Positions 1 to 11,982 of a stretch of 64,000 bases of DNA are shown here, piece by piece. The notes below the pieces were generated by a model. It was not told where the DNA came from. It did no database searches and was given only the letters and a program-made list of their open reading frames with translations. A program made the position numbers and the translations under genes. Numbering within the stretch: the first letter of the stretch is position 1; each line of letters begins with the position of its first letter. This DNA is from Bemisia tabaci. Its lineage: Eukaryota > Arthropoda > Insecta > Hemiptera > Aleyrodidae. The stretch covers positions 1,798,001 to 1,862,000 of the forward strand of contig NC_092794.1 in NCBI RefSeq assembly GCF_918797505.1, written 5' to 3'.

Positions 1-1002
1 TTTAATCTAAGTTCATCCTAATTTGTTTTCCAAGAAAAGTTTTAAAAAATAGCATTTCATCAAACTAGAGAAGATTAAATTAACGTCATTTCATTTCGCC
101 TTCAATTTCAGTGTAGGCAACAGGAGTTTCCGCGTGGTCGAATAGCGGTATCGTCGTGAAATGGCACGCTCACTCAGGCAAAACAAGCGCCCATGTGGTC
201 GAATAGTGGTACATCATCGCCGAAACAATATCGGCTTAATGCTCCACGTTATTTAATTAATAATCAGTCACGGGCTTTCCGCTAGTCCCATCCCATTCGA
301 TCCCATCCCATCCCATCCCACCTATAATCGTTACCGGATCTATGTCTGCAATTCTTTCGTTCACGATAACTATCGTTAGATTTACGTTAGCTGTCTCAAA
401 TTTTGTAATTTTGTCCATTTTGATCTGATGGAGAACTGTATAGATTTTCGGTTAAATCGCATTTACCGTTTACTTATAAACGGTAATTAACGTAAGTGCC
501 CTACTTACGCTGTTTTCCACTAAACTGTTTTCATGAAAGTTTCATTCCTTGGTTTGCTTGGTAACCTTTGTTTGCTATCAGCTGATGTTTTATTTCCATT
601 TCTCGACCAAGTCAACGGATTTTATACTTCCTTTTTTTTTTTCTTTTTTTTTTAAATCATTGCCAGGTTAGTTCTAATTTTTTTGCCAGCATTTATTCTA
701 CCCCTCCCATCCCAGCTCATTTTTCTAACTCCCGTAGCCCCCCTCCCCCCCAACTAATTTTATTTATATTTTTCTTTCTTATGGCATGCCTTGCACCCCT
801 ACCATCATATTTTGGGGTTTCATTCGTAAGGATAAAATGTTGTATTGTATATAGATCTTCGATGTATCGTTCGATATAAAGCAGGGTAGACAGGGATAAG
901 ACGGAATTTATTGATATTCACCGGGATAAAAGGTAGGAATTTTAAGAAAAGGGGTATAATCAGCGAGAAGGGGGATAATTACCAAGTAATCCTAAAATGT
1001 AG
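1..1002. other. Apparently low-copy noncoding DNA
   Basis: No supported exon. It contains the TCCCA microsatellite, a T-rich run near 630-655 and C-rich runs near 735. A ~95 bp segment (about 545-640, with TTTGCTATCAGCTGATG) recurs in the same orientation at about 35595-35685. Confidence 0.5.
285..321 (+). repeat. Imperfect (TCCCA)n microsatellite
   Basis: About seven pentamer units of TCCCA, interrupted once by TTCGA. Confidence 0.85.
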
Positions 1003-1333
1003 GGTAGGTGGAGGTAAAAGGTCACACTTTTCCGTTGCGGCCGTCTGTCAGCCGCCGTATCGCATGGAAATTCTGGAAATGTGGTAAAATATCAACTATA
1101 GACCCTTAGGCATGAAATGGCACACTTTCCAGAATTTTGAATGCATTTCCGAAATTTTTAAAAAAAAATTGTAAAAATTTCAGAAATGCTTTTAAAATTC
1201 TGGAAAGTGCGTCATTTAGTGCCTGAGGGTCTGTAGTTGATATTTTATCACATTTCCGAAATTTTCATGCAATACGGCGGCCGATAGACAGCCGCAACGG
1301 AAAAGTGCGGCCTTATTTTATCCCCGCGCCTAC
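1003..1333. mobile_element. Palindromic MITE-like element, ~330 bp
   Basis: The left half (from GTAGGTGGAGG through TTTCCGTTGCGGC and ATATCAACTATAGACCC) is matched by its reverse complement in the right half (GGGTCTGTAGTTGATAT ... GCCGCAACGGAAA ... CGCGCCTAC). The short loop near 1160-1175 is A/T-rich. No coding frame. The class cannot be assigned because no clear target-site duplication is visible. Confidence 0.8.
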
Positions 1334-4089
1334 TTTCCCGGCTGCAAAATTATTTTTTTTATAGCTTTCTTGAAATCCTTACATCAAAGCTAATAATTTG
1401 TTGTTGGTTTTAAAGTTGAAATAAGTAATGTTAAAAAACCAAAACATATTCTAAAAACTCCTTGTTTATTAAGTAAATGCAAATTAAGAAAATGCTTTAA
1501 CAGTTTGTTTTAACGTGCATTTTATCCATTAGGTACCTACTTATTCGTCACGAGGTGCAAGGATGCATGTCAACTGCCATATTTCTGTATCCATGCCCCC
1601 AACCCCCAAACCCCACACCCCCACCCTCCCTACCTCGCCCCTCCCGTGCGAGATTATTATCGGAGATGAAAAATGTCCCTTTCCCTATTTGAAATGTAGG
1701 TAAACCTCGAAAATCTCATTCCAGAGTGAACTTAGGGAGTTTTCGAAGGGTCGTGCTTGAAAGTTTGACGATAAACCCTGTGCTGCAGTGCTGTATTATA
1801 CTTACTCGGTCTAGTAGTTGATCGATCTGTTGAAATTATACTTTCAAGTAATTTGCAAAACTGACAGTCCCAATTTTTTTTTTTTTTTTGGATTGCGATC
1901 GTTCCAGCCAATTTACACTTTTACACAATAGCGTCCTAATTACTCCAAGATTAGGCGTTGAACAAGACGAATGCGGACTATTTACAAGCAATATGGCACG
2001 ATAGAGACCCAAGGGATGTCACTGGAGCACGCGGCGCGTACAGAGAGTGTTGTGGAAAATTTATTGCCGAATTAACTCAATTCTTTGTAAAGAGCCTGCG
2101 ATCAGTCGAGACTTCCAGAAGAGACCGCCAGATACTCTGGTAAAACAAATCTTCCCTCTATTAGGACGATGGAAAATTGTTCTTTGGACTCTCAGACTGA
2201 CAACATGGTTCATGGAAGAATCCTTGTCAAGTTCGGCATGCTAATGGGTTGTCACCGGGCTCTTAGTGCCATCGTTGCCACACACGTCCGCTCGAATCTT
2301 TCATTTTCCTGAGGGGATAGTCCAATTAGAAATTCTGGTTCAGTTTGAACTTTCGAGCACTGAGCTATGATAAATGTACCACAAGAGAGAATTCAGCGGC
2401 GATGCAAGAGCTTTCCCCTTTGCAATTATGGCGAAGAATCGTCCATTAAGGAGTACGTTGCAAACTGCCTGATAATCGATGTTTTTCCATGCATAGGTTT
2501 AAAAGGTAGAACTATCTATCTATTCATCGCAAATCACGGCACGCCACTGTTGAGAATAAGCACCTCGGTGCATATCTCCTCAATGAAATTCTAGATGAAA
2601 TTAATGTAGTGGATGTATTGAAAATTTTGGTAGCAGTAGGTACATTCATCTTTAAAATAATGAGAAAGACGAAGAGATTCAGATTAAAATTTTAAAAGAT
2701 TTAAAGGATTGTTACCTGAAAAGTAATTTTGATATGATTAAAGTTAAAAGGTTGATTTTGCATACCTACTGGCGCCTTTGGTTTTAAGATCACAAGTTCT
2801 TTTGTTTTTTCTTTTAGAAAAATATAAGTTTTATTTGATGTTTAAGGAGACCGATAACTTTTGAAGTTTTGCGTACCTACAATCTTTGCGTGGACGATAG
2901 AAATATTCCTTTAACAGGAGAGTTTTCCGCGAAGAAAAACTCATTTTTCGATTTTGCGGAGATGCTAGATTTTGATATCAACTGATTTATACATATACTT
3001 CCTGCAGATTGATGCCAAAAGAATCACGAAGCTGTCCAAGTCGGCAACTGTCCCAAGAGGCCGGGCAGGACCTGTCCGATGGCGACTAATGAGTTAATGA
3101 GGAAACATTGCTAGCAAGCTCTCCGAAATTTGTCTCGATGCGGGCCCCATCCGCCAGTGCCAAGATCCAAAATAACAAATTGGTCCGCGGTTCGCGAAGC
3201 TGGCGCTGGGGAGAGGGGGGCACTTTATTGGGCGTAAAATTAGGAAATCCTAACAGCTCTTGTAACTGCTAATAGGGTCCGTCGGCTTAGCGGCGGATAG
3301 GAGGCATGGTAAATGATAGGCAATACGTCACACCTGGCCAAGATTTATTAGGTGGCTGTGCCGATCAACAAAGAAATCTTCGAGTTTTCTCATCGGAGTT
3401 TCAGTGCAATTCACAGTTTTTGTGCGAAATCGGCAACTTTGTGCCGGATGTCATCGAGTTGAGAGGGCGGGCGGTTCGTCGCGCTACCTAGCGAGCGAGA
3501 CGCACGCTAAATCTTTCGGTTTGAGCTCACAACAGGCTCTTCTATAGGGCCCTAATTTAATGATCAATACTCGACGCTAAGCATGAGCAGAATGAGCACG
3601 AATATTAGATATGACGGGGTACGCACTCCAGTCACTTAGCGGCCCAACCCATGAGAGAGCTTCGCGGACCCTCGTGAATTCATCCAAATAGAGCAGACTA
3701 TAGAGTACCTATATAGCGAGAGTATACACGGATGAGAAACTCCGAAAATCCATCAGGCCTTCACCGATGTCCCGCGAATAAAGTTAGGGCCCAGAAATAC
3801 AGCCAACCTATGAATTACAATTATCCAGAGCGATTTACTAACACAAATCTTAGGAACAACAACAACTGTCGTTTATAAAGCACGTATTTGACTTGGTTTT
3901 TGCATTCTTTCTCATTTATGCGGAAGAATGCACATTTATGTACATTCTTGGCCATCTTGGTTAGAATTTGAATCTGCAGACTCTGCAGACTGTTAGTAAA
4001 ATTTTGTGTGTTAGAAGTTGATCAGAAGAATAGCTGCACTTTTGGGACCTAAGCCCTCCATGAAACAATCTGTCCATACTCTCGCTATA
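1334..4089. other. Apparently low-copy region, no recognised gene
   Basis: Only short chance frames of 60-75 codons are present, without recognisable domains. 3000-3540 is more GC-rich (CpG-containing, e.g. GGTCCGCGGTTCGCGAA) and non-repetitive by eye. It could be a conserved regulatory block or an untranslated exon, but nothing in the sequence proves this. Confidence 0.4.
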
Positions 4090-7000
4090 CAGGGCAGGGT
4101 GTAACAAAAGTCCGTCCCATCCCTGCTAACTTTTGAACAAATTGAGCTAGGGAAATGAAACTTTGGGAATGTTCCAATCTCAAAGGAGACCATCTTTTGG
4201 GAGGGTCAAAATTTTGGTCCCCCTCAAAACGGAGGCGGGGGATCCCCAACTTCTTTCTCAAATGGCAACCCTATCTTGTGATACTTCATTCGAAAGAGCA
4301 TAAAAAACTAAGAATTTTGGCGCAAACCGCATATCATTATCTTACTTTTTGACCGAGTTATGATAGGTCAAAGGTCAAATTTGACCTATTTTCAAAAAAT
4401 CATAACTCCGGTTCAAATTATCGTGGAGAAAAAATAAAACGGAAAAATTTACCAAATTGTGTTCGCTTTTAAGTAAAAATTGCAGAAATCACCTCGTACT
4501 AATTTTATGGGGGGGGGGGGGGTCGGACCCCCAAATACGTCAATTCAAAGGTCATTCAATTTTCCCGCGAAATAAGCCAATTTCCCCTAGATTTGCCTCC
4601 ACCTTATCTCAGTAAGGTCAAAATCAGTTCAACATTACGTTGGCAAGTCCCCAAATTTCGGAAAAAGTTGAAAAAAAACGAAATTTAAGGTGATTAAATT
4701 TGACCGTTTCAATTTCGTTTTTTTTAACTTTTTCCGAAATTTGGGGACTTGCCAACGTAATGTTGAACTGATTTTGACCTTACTGAGATAATGTGGAGGC
4801 AAATCTAGGGGAAATTGGCTTATTTCGCGGGAAAATTCAATGACCTTTGAATTGACGTATTTAGGGGTCCGACCCCCCCCCCCCCCCATAAAATTAGTAC
4901 GAGGTGATTTCTGCAATTTTTACTTACAAGCGGACACAATTTGGTAAATTTTCTCGTTTTGTTTCTTCCTTTCCGATAATTTGAACCGGAGTTATGATTT
5001 TTTGAAAATAGGTCAAATTTGACCTTTGACCTATCATAACTCGGTCAAAAATTAAGATACTGATATGCGGTTTGCGCCAAAATTCTTAGTTTTTTATGCT
5101 CTCTCGAATGAGGTATCACAAGATAAGGGTTGCCGTTTGAAAAAAAGTTGGGGGTCCCCCTAGGGTGCGTCAAAAAAAATGAAAGTCTGAAATGTTCCGC
5201 TCCCCAGGCGGCAATCGATGACGTTTAGTAAAAAAACATGTTTGCCAAAATTTGGGCCAATTTCAATCATTTTAAATGGTGCCAAAGGTCAATTTTGTGA
5301 TGAAATTATGATATTTTGGTTTAGACCTCGATTTCGTACAAAAAACTCGATTTTACGCTGAAATCGTGCGTTTACGAGAAAAATGTCAAAGAACTCGACT
5401 TGTAGAGGATGAAATTTTACACTAGGAGGACGTCTTTGTAACCGATAAAAATCAAATTGAACTAGAAAAACTCAACTCGGTATTTATTTTTTTGGTCCTC
5501 AGAATTTCCGAGGTCTTACTAAGTAGAGGTTTAAAAGACTCATTTTTCACGAAAATAAGTCGAAAGAGGGTATAAATGAACTGTAGGCAAGTGTTGAGGA
5601 TGCAAATGTCATCAGAACTTCCTCAGTTTCAAAAAAGTTCCAACTATTTTGCACAATCCTCCAAAAAGTGTACGACTCGAGAAGCAGGATCGTGCTATAA
5701 TAGTAGGGGGAAAGTGCGGTTTGACCGGGAAAAATTGCGTAACAAACTTTCCCTATGTAATCGTCATCAGTAGGTCCCCCTGAACAACTTCCTAAAAGTT
5801 AAAAATGACCCGACCTCGGAATATCCCTCAAACAAGTTAAAATTGAAAATGGCGGCCGTAATAAGAGGGTCCGGGAAATCGGTATTTTAAAATGCTCATT
5901 CTGTCTCATCATGTGAGGTAGCATTTCCTATGTAATTTTGGTCGTAGATTTCATAAATAAATTCCGCAAGGCCCTCCGGCCAAAGGGGGCGTTCCAAATC
6001 AAAGATGGCGGCCAAATGTGAAAGGCAGGAGGTTGCATTCTTTTAAATATTCACCGAAGGAACAAGGAAAGTGAAGTGTCTTTATTTTCATGCATTTCTG
6101 GCCAAGAAACTTAAATTTGATGTTATAAATGTATTTAATAAAGGAAATTAAAGGAAACATACGACTACCAAGAGAAACGTGAGCTCAGAAGGGGCCTTGC
6201 GGAATTCATTTATGAAATCTACGACCAAAATTACATAGGAAATGCTACCTCACATGATGAGACAGAATGAGCATTTTAAAATACCGATTTCCCGGACCCT
6301 CTTATTACGGCCGCCATTTTCAATTTTAACTTGTTTGAGGGATATTCCGGGGTCGGGTCATTTTTAACTTTTAGGAAGTTGTTCAGGGGGACCTACTGAT
6401 GACGATTACATAGGGAAAGTTTGTTACGCAATTTTTCCCGGTCAAACCGCACTTTCCCCCTACTATTATAGCACGATCCTGCTTCTCGAGTCGTACACTT
6501 TTTGGAGGATTGTGCAAAATAGTTGGAACTTTTTTTGAAACTGAGGAAGTTCTGATGACATTTGCATCCTCAACACTTGCCTACAGTTCATTTATACCCT
6601 CTTTCGACTTATTTTCGTGAAAAATGAGTCTTTTAAACCTCTACTTAGTAAGACCTCGGAAATTCTGAGGACCAAAAAAATAAATACCGAGTTGAGTTTT
6701 TCTAGTTCAATTTGATTTTTATCGGTTACAAAGACGTCCTCCTAGTGTAAAATTTCATCCTCTACAAGTCGAGTTCTTTGACATTTTTCTCGTAAACGCA
6801 CGATTTCAGCGTAAAATCGAGTTTTTTGTACGAAATCGAGGTCTAAACCAAAATATCATAATTTCATCACAAAATTGACCTTTGGCACCATTTAAAATGA
6901 TTGAAATTGGCCCAAATTTTGGCAAACATGTTTTTTTACTAAACGTCATCGATTGCCGCCTGGGGAGCGGAACATTTCAGACTTTCATTTTTTTTGACGC

Positions 7001-7158
7001 ACCCTAGGGTCCCCCGCCCCCCTTTTGAGGGGGGGCCAAAATTTTGACACCCCCCATAGATGGTCTCCTTTGAGATAGGAACATTCCCAAAGTTTCATTT
7101 CCCTAGCTCAATTTGTACAAAAGTTAGCAGGGGTGGGACGGACTTTTGTTACACCCTG
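4090..7158. mobile_element. Foldback element A1 (CAGGGTGTAACAAAAGT ends), interrupted by nested element B
   Basis: The ends read CAGGG(CAGGG)TGTAACAAAAG on the left and CTTTTGTTACACCCTG on the right, flanked by TA on both sides. The two arms are near-complementary over ~600 bp and turn round near 4690 (TTTGACCGTTTCAATTTCG region). A second copy without the insertion is at 39517-40715, and a diverged relative at 26471-27776. The right arm is split at 5162/7005 by element B. There is no transposase: the frames at 4155-4352 and 4635-4916 are mirror-image frames of the arms. A TA target duplication and simple CAGGG termini fit a Tc1/mariner-type (IS630) non-autonomous element, but that class is inference. 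Confidence 0.9.
5163..7004. mobile_element. Nested 1.84 kb foldback element B
   Basis: Starts GGGTGCGTCAAAAAAAATG and ends with the reverse complement CATTTTTTTTGACGCACCC. TA dinucleotides at 5161-5162 and 7005-7006 are the apparent target duplication within element A1. Left arm ~5163-5972 and right arm ~6193-7004 are almost perfectly complementary (~810 bp each). The unpaired loop of ~220 bp carries GATGGCGGCC and GAAGTGAAGTG sequence. The near-identity of the arms suggests recent formation or gene conversion. No open frame longer than ~65 codons; nothing resembling a transposase. Confidence 0.92.
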
Positions 7159-7340
7159 TATAGGTAGGCACTGTTGAGCAGACTCGTCTAGGGGCTATCT
7201 CCTCTAGACATCCGCAAAAATCATGAAAATCGGTCCGGTAGAACGGTAGAACGAACTGTGATAAAAAGTGAACATTTACAATGTTTCAATGCGAGAAGTC
7301 AAATTATCATGTAACACATGGAAAAACCTTGGGCAATCAC

Positions 7341-7676
7341 AGAGACAAGAGACCCTCCACTGGCCTCCTAGCGACAGGTGGAACCTTTTACTTTCGGGGT
7401 TTCAACAATTCCTAATGGACAATTATTAGCGAGCAACAGTCATCACCCTATTTTCGGCTGTTGACTTACCTACATGGTCAATGATGAGCTTCGGATGACG
7501 TCATGAGCCAAACAACTTTCCCAAACGTCGGCCATTTTCGGCTTGTTTGCAAAACGAAACTGCCAACACGTTGTTGAACATGCAACCATGTAGGTAAGTC
7601 AACAGTAGAATGCTGAAGTCCCGAAAGTAAAAGCTTCCACCATGGCCAAGATACTAGTGGAGGGTCTCTTGTCTCT
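7341..7676. mobile_element. MITE-like inverted-repeat element, ~336 bp
   Basis: Terminal inverted repeats AGAGACAAGAGACCCTCCAC at both ends. Internal blocks CTTTTACTTTCGGG and TTGACTTACCTACATGG also recur in inverted form. Noncoding. Confidence 0.85.
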
Positions 7677-8786
7677 GGTCAATCATAATCTGAATGAAGC
7701 GGGCTTATTTAGGGATCATCACCTACCAACAGTCGCAAGCATCATGGAAATCGGCCCAGTAAGAAAAGTCGAATTAACGATAACATTACAATGTACGGAG
7801 ACAGAGAGCTGAAACTATATAGTAATGACCTAGGGGAAATTACGTACATTTTTAATGCACATTTAAATATTTCCATCGACTGGATCCTCGAATAGGTGTT
7901 AATAATGTGAGAAATGCCTCGCATGCTTAGTCAGGCGTTTAAAGGTGTCAAATCGCGGCTTAGTATTTAACGAACTATGCGTCCAGTTTAATGCGAACGA
8001 AAAATAATTAGGAATCACACCGAGTTTCACCAGGGTGCACTTCGGGAAAAATGAGTTGGAGGTATTTTAGGATTCAAGTAGGCATTTACCTAGCCATAAA
8101 CTTTCTCCTGGTAAGTAAGAATTCAAAAGCTAGAAAAAATATTTTGAACGTGAAAATACGAGGATCGTCCAAAAAGCACTTGTATACCTATTCAATATCT
8201 CCTAAAGTGAAAAAGGTAAAGAAAAGTGAAGAGTGCCTGAGGTGTTATTCTTGGCTTTCTTGCGCACTATTGAGATTCAATTTTGGTTAGAATAGAACTC
8301 AAAAAAAGTGGGTTTTTCTAGCTAAGTCCCGGTTCCAAAATTTCACGGAGCGGCAAATGAGTCGAGGCATTTCAAAACGGTCAAATTTCATGTCAAGAAA
8401 ATAGAGCACATTAGGTTTAGTTATTAGAAAGTTGCAGGACTTACCGATTTTACTTCAATATCAGTTGCATGGGATTAGCCTTTGCTTGATGACAAAATTT
8501 GTCGTATAATCCTTAGCATTATCTACCTTGTTTACAAATAATTCGGTAAAAAAATGCAGAATTTAGAAAAAGATGAAGCCTTCATGACATGTTTAAGGTA
8601 AATTATCGCAAATTTGAACTGATATTGAAACCTTTCTCAGTGAATAGAACGAATAACAGAGCGAAATTTGCACTTATAACATGGCATGGCGCCGTACTAT
8701 GAGTATAGGTAGGAACACTACACTCCTCCTTCCATGTCAGAAAAAACTTAATTTTAATTTTTGCATTAAATTTGAAAAGGGCAGAC
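7677..8786. other. Noncoding stretch, no recognised features
   Basis: AT-rich. The 79-codon frame at 8051-8290 has no domain, signal peptide or usable codon bias, and I do not call it. No obvious repeat structure. Confidence 0.4.
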
Positions 8787-9080
8787 AATTTCACGTGAAA
8801 TTGACCCCATAAACCCAAAATCGGACTACTTTACTCCCAAAAATGACCCCTTCAAGAGGGGGACAGCGGCCCCCTCCATTATTTTCCATCCGCCAAAAAT
8901 TGACATAGATTCTCTGGAAAAAGGTGGTTTCCCACGTAATTGACCCCAAGGAATTGATTTTCATGGTCCCCAAGTCCTCTAGTCGCCCTTGAGGGGTAAC
9001 TGGAGGAGGCACAATTTCGAAAATCGGGGGAAATTGCGCCTGTGATTTTTGATTTATAGGTGTCAATTTCACGTGAAATT
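8787..9080. mobile_element. Short TIR element with palindromic E-box-like tips
   Basis: The same 16-mer AATTTCACGTGAAATT, itself a perfect palindrome, occurs at 8787-8802 and 9065-9080. It is followed inward by GAC.CC in inverted orientation. A diverged third version (CCACGTAATTGACCCC) lies at about 8932. Interior noncoding. Confidence 0.65.
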
Positions 9081-9789
9081 TTCCGTTCTTTTCAATTTTA
9101 ATGCAATCTAATTCTGCCGGGAATCCCGATTTTGAGGATAGTGACCCCCTTTCCCTCTCTACCTTCTAAGGGGGCGGGACTATAAAATTCGGATTTTTTC
9201 GAGATCGATTCCCTGTTCAACCCTGTGGTCTCCAACTTCGTGCGACCTAAACCAACCGAGAAAAAGGCCTGGTACGGGTGGTTTGGGACAACCTGTATTA
9301 GTCGCCTTATAGCACTTCCTGGCACACTGCGACCCTTAACCTCCACTGCCCCCTGTCGAACCGCAATCCTCCCATAAAGAAAAAAAGGAGGTGTGAATTT
9401 CGGGCATCTTTGATTTTTTTGATGACACAGGTCGGGACAGACGACTTTTATCGTCGATTTTCTTGGAAATGGTGTAATAAATCGAAAAAAGTCATTGCAC
9501 ATAAAGTTATTGAATTATTTATATCATGAGTTGATTTAGGTAAAAAAAAAAATCTGATGTTATGGTCCGTTTTTCATGATTGGAATTCCGGATTTTGCTG
9601 GCCATGCTGTGCCGTCCTACGTCACGAAATAAACGATCTTAAAGATGCAAACACTTCCTTTTTTTTTTTGTCTATGCAACCCTTCGGGCATCGAGCACCT
9701 TAACATTTCTGCTTCGATCCAAAAGCTTCATCCTCTCATTGAGCGCTCTCTGCGTATTCTACTTCGAAAGAGCCTCCCCAAATTTTGCT
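9081..9789. other. Intervening DNA with an uncalled 134-codon minus frame
   Basis: The minus frame at 9098-9502 is the longest here but shows no known motif. It includes a phrase (caggttgtcccaaacc) that resembles transposon-derived sequence. No start context or splice sites could be argued. Treated as noncoding. Confidence 0.4.
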
Positions 9790-11150
9790 CCTCTTATTTC
9801 TTAGCACCCGAGTTAGTTAATGGGACACGGCTGAAATGAAAACCTATGGTAAGGCAAACTTTCGAGCATATAGTTGCAACTTAATTGAAGGGACACCCTC
9901 GTTCAGGATGTACAGGGTTCTCGATTTTTCATTTTTTATTTTCTAAAATCAAGGAATTCTGAACTATCCAGTAGGGACATCATAATTAATCAGACTTTAA
10001 TACATTGGTCTATTGTCATTGGTCATTGACCTACCCTACGAGATAGCATAAAATCGCGACTGAAGGTAATCATGAACTTATCGAAGCAGTAATGCCAATT
10101 TTTATTTGTTTTTTTTTTCTTAACATAAAATAAGGGCATTTTTGAGATTTCTGGCGGGAAACGCACCTTCATGGGCTATAATTTTGATGAGTATGGGCTT
10201 AACATTTCCATGCGATAGTAAATAATCGCTATTTGTGGAGAAAATAGAATTTTAAAAGCAATGTTACCAAGTTTAATTTCATTTCTTACAAAAATTGTGA
10301 ATATCATCAAGTATATGAATGCTCGGAAAATGTAATTTTCAAGTCATTCCTGCTATTTTGATGGCTGAATATCACCATTGTTTTGTACAGGATCACTATT
10401 AATGGCAAAAATGGAATTTTTAGAAGAACGTTGCCAAATCGTGTACTCATATTTATTTCACGGCTATAGACGCTGATGTTCTCATAAGTTTTTCGCACAG
10501 AAATCGCACGTTTTGTGGCGTATCTTCACAAAGTACCGTCAATTGCACTCGCACTGTTTGTCGACGCAAACGTTCAAATTCATCACATTGAGATAATGAT
10601 GAATACTGGGATAATAGAGATAATGGTAATATTTTGCCTCCACCACAAGGTGATAGCTTCTATTTCCGCACGAAAACCTTATAAGAAAATCGGCGTCTTG
10701 ACGTGAAATAAATATACACGATTTGGCAACGTTGCTCTAAAAATTCCTTTTTTATCTTCAATAGTAATCATGTAGCAAACCATGGTGATATTCAGACATC
10801 AAAATGACAGGTGACTGCCTTGAAAATTACGTTTTCCGATCACTCACTTATTAATATTTTCAATGTTTATATGAGAAATAAAATCAAACTTTGGCAACAT
10901 TGCTTTTAAAATTCTATTTTCTCTACAAATACCTATTAATTATATCGTGTAGTAATGATCAGCTCATGCTGATTAAAGTTATAGCCTATGAAGGTACGTT
11001 TCCTGCCAAAAATCTCGAAAATACCCACATTTTAAGTTAAAAAAACAAATAAAAATTGCGAAAAAAAAGATAGCCTTACCATAAGCTTTCATTTTAGCAT
11101 TGTCCCATTGACCAACTCGGGTGTAAAAGAAAGGGCGAAAAAACACCCCT
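9790..11150. mobile_element. Imperfect foldback element, ~1.36 kb
   Basis: Left arm (about 9790-10510) and right arm (about 10640-11150) are diverged inverted copies. Matching blocks include CACCCGAGTTAGTTAATGGG / CCATTGACCAACTCGGGTG, GAGAAAATAGAATTTTAAAA, AATATCACCATTGTTTTG and ACGTTGCCAAATCGTGTA. The outer part of the arms is homologous to the ~175 bp units at 47.1-49.0 kb. Divergence between arms shows it is older than element B. Noncoding. Confidence 0.8.
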
Positions 11151-11717
11151 TTATGGCGAAGCCCTTTACAAACCAAAATAAATGGATTGTAACTCCAGGA
11201 TTAGACCAAAATGTATGTAACTGATGTATCACATGTACTTACTGCACTTCAGACCGAGAATTTGGTAATTTGGACGGATCGAAGCAGAATCAGTTCATTT
11301 ACGTAAGTTGTTTCCTAATTTCCTCTCAGACTTTATTTGCTAACTTAAAACGAGGCAATATTATATCTTGAAATTGTGGAGGTATATCTTTTATAATACA
11401 GGGGAAATCCAAGAGGAAGTCTTAACGCGTTATGTTCTTTGGTTTTACGTTGAGCAAATTAAAATACCTAAGAGAGGAATTCAGGCAATGTCTTATGTAG
11501 ATTTATTCCGTTCATAAAATACGTGACGCCAAATTTCGAACTTTCCGACCTCCTCCACCTTCAGCGAAACGCTTTCGTGTAGGCTCCTATTTTTTTAAAA
11601 GCAAAAACAAAACGCGCACTCCTCCACCTCCTTCCCCTCAAGAGCGTGAAGTATTTTATTAACGGCTCTTTAGGCTAAGTTTGCATAAATTCGTCCATTT
11701 TATAGTGTTTCCTTTCC
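11151..11717. other. Low-copy noncoding spacer
   Basis: No repeat or exon recognised. 11540-11640 is a C-rich pyrimidine segment. Confidence 0.35.
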
Positions 11718-11982
11718 ATATCGACGGTGTAAGTCGGCAATCACATAACTCGGTTTGCGACGTCGCAGACTTCCTGTCATACTTTATTTTTTAAACGGGA
11801 AACTACCTACTCAACGGCAACCCTTTAAAACTGCCGTGATTTTTCTTCTTGGTGCGAGGAAAATTCTGCAAAAACTTCAAGGTATGATGTCAATTTGTTC
11901 TCCTTTAAAGAGATAACATAGAGGCGGAGATTTTCAGACACCGCAAACGAGTTATGTGATTGCCGACTTACACCGTCGATAT
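11718..11982. mobile_element. MITE, ATATCGACGG family, copy 1
   Basis: Ends ATATCGACGGTGTAAGTCGG and its reverse complement. TIR ~36 bp reading on into CAATCACATAACTCG. Other copies: 57364-57624 (reverse orientation, complete, set in TATATA), 18281-18454 (left-truncated, same orientation) and a 39 bp tip at 41116-41154. Noncoding, 265 bp. Confidence 0.9.

Noticed and set aside
9098..9502. 134-codon minus frame
   Set aside because: No recognisable domain. Part of the text recalls transposon-end sequence; no splice or start evidence.
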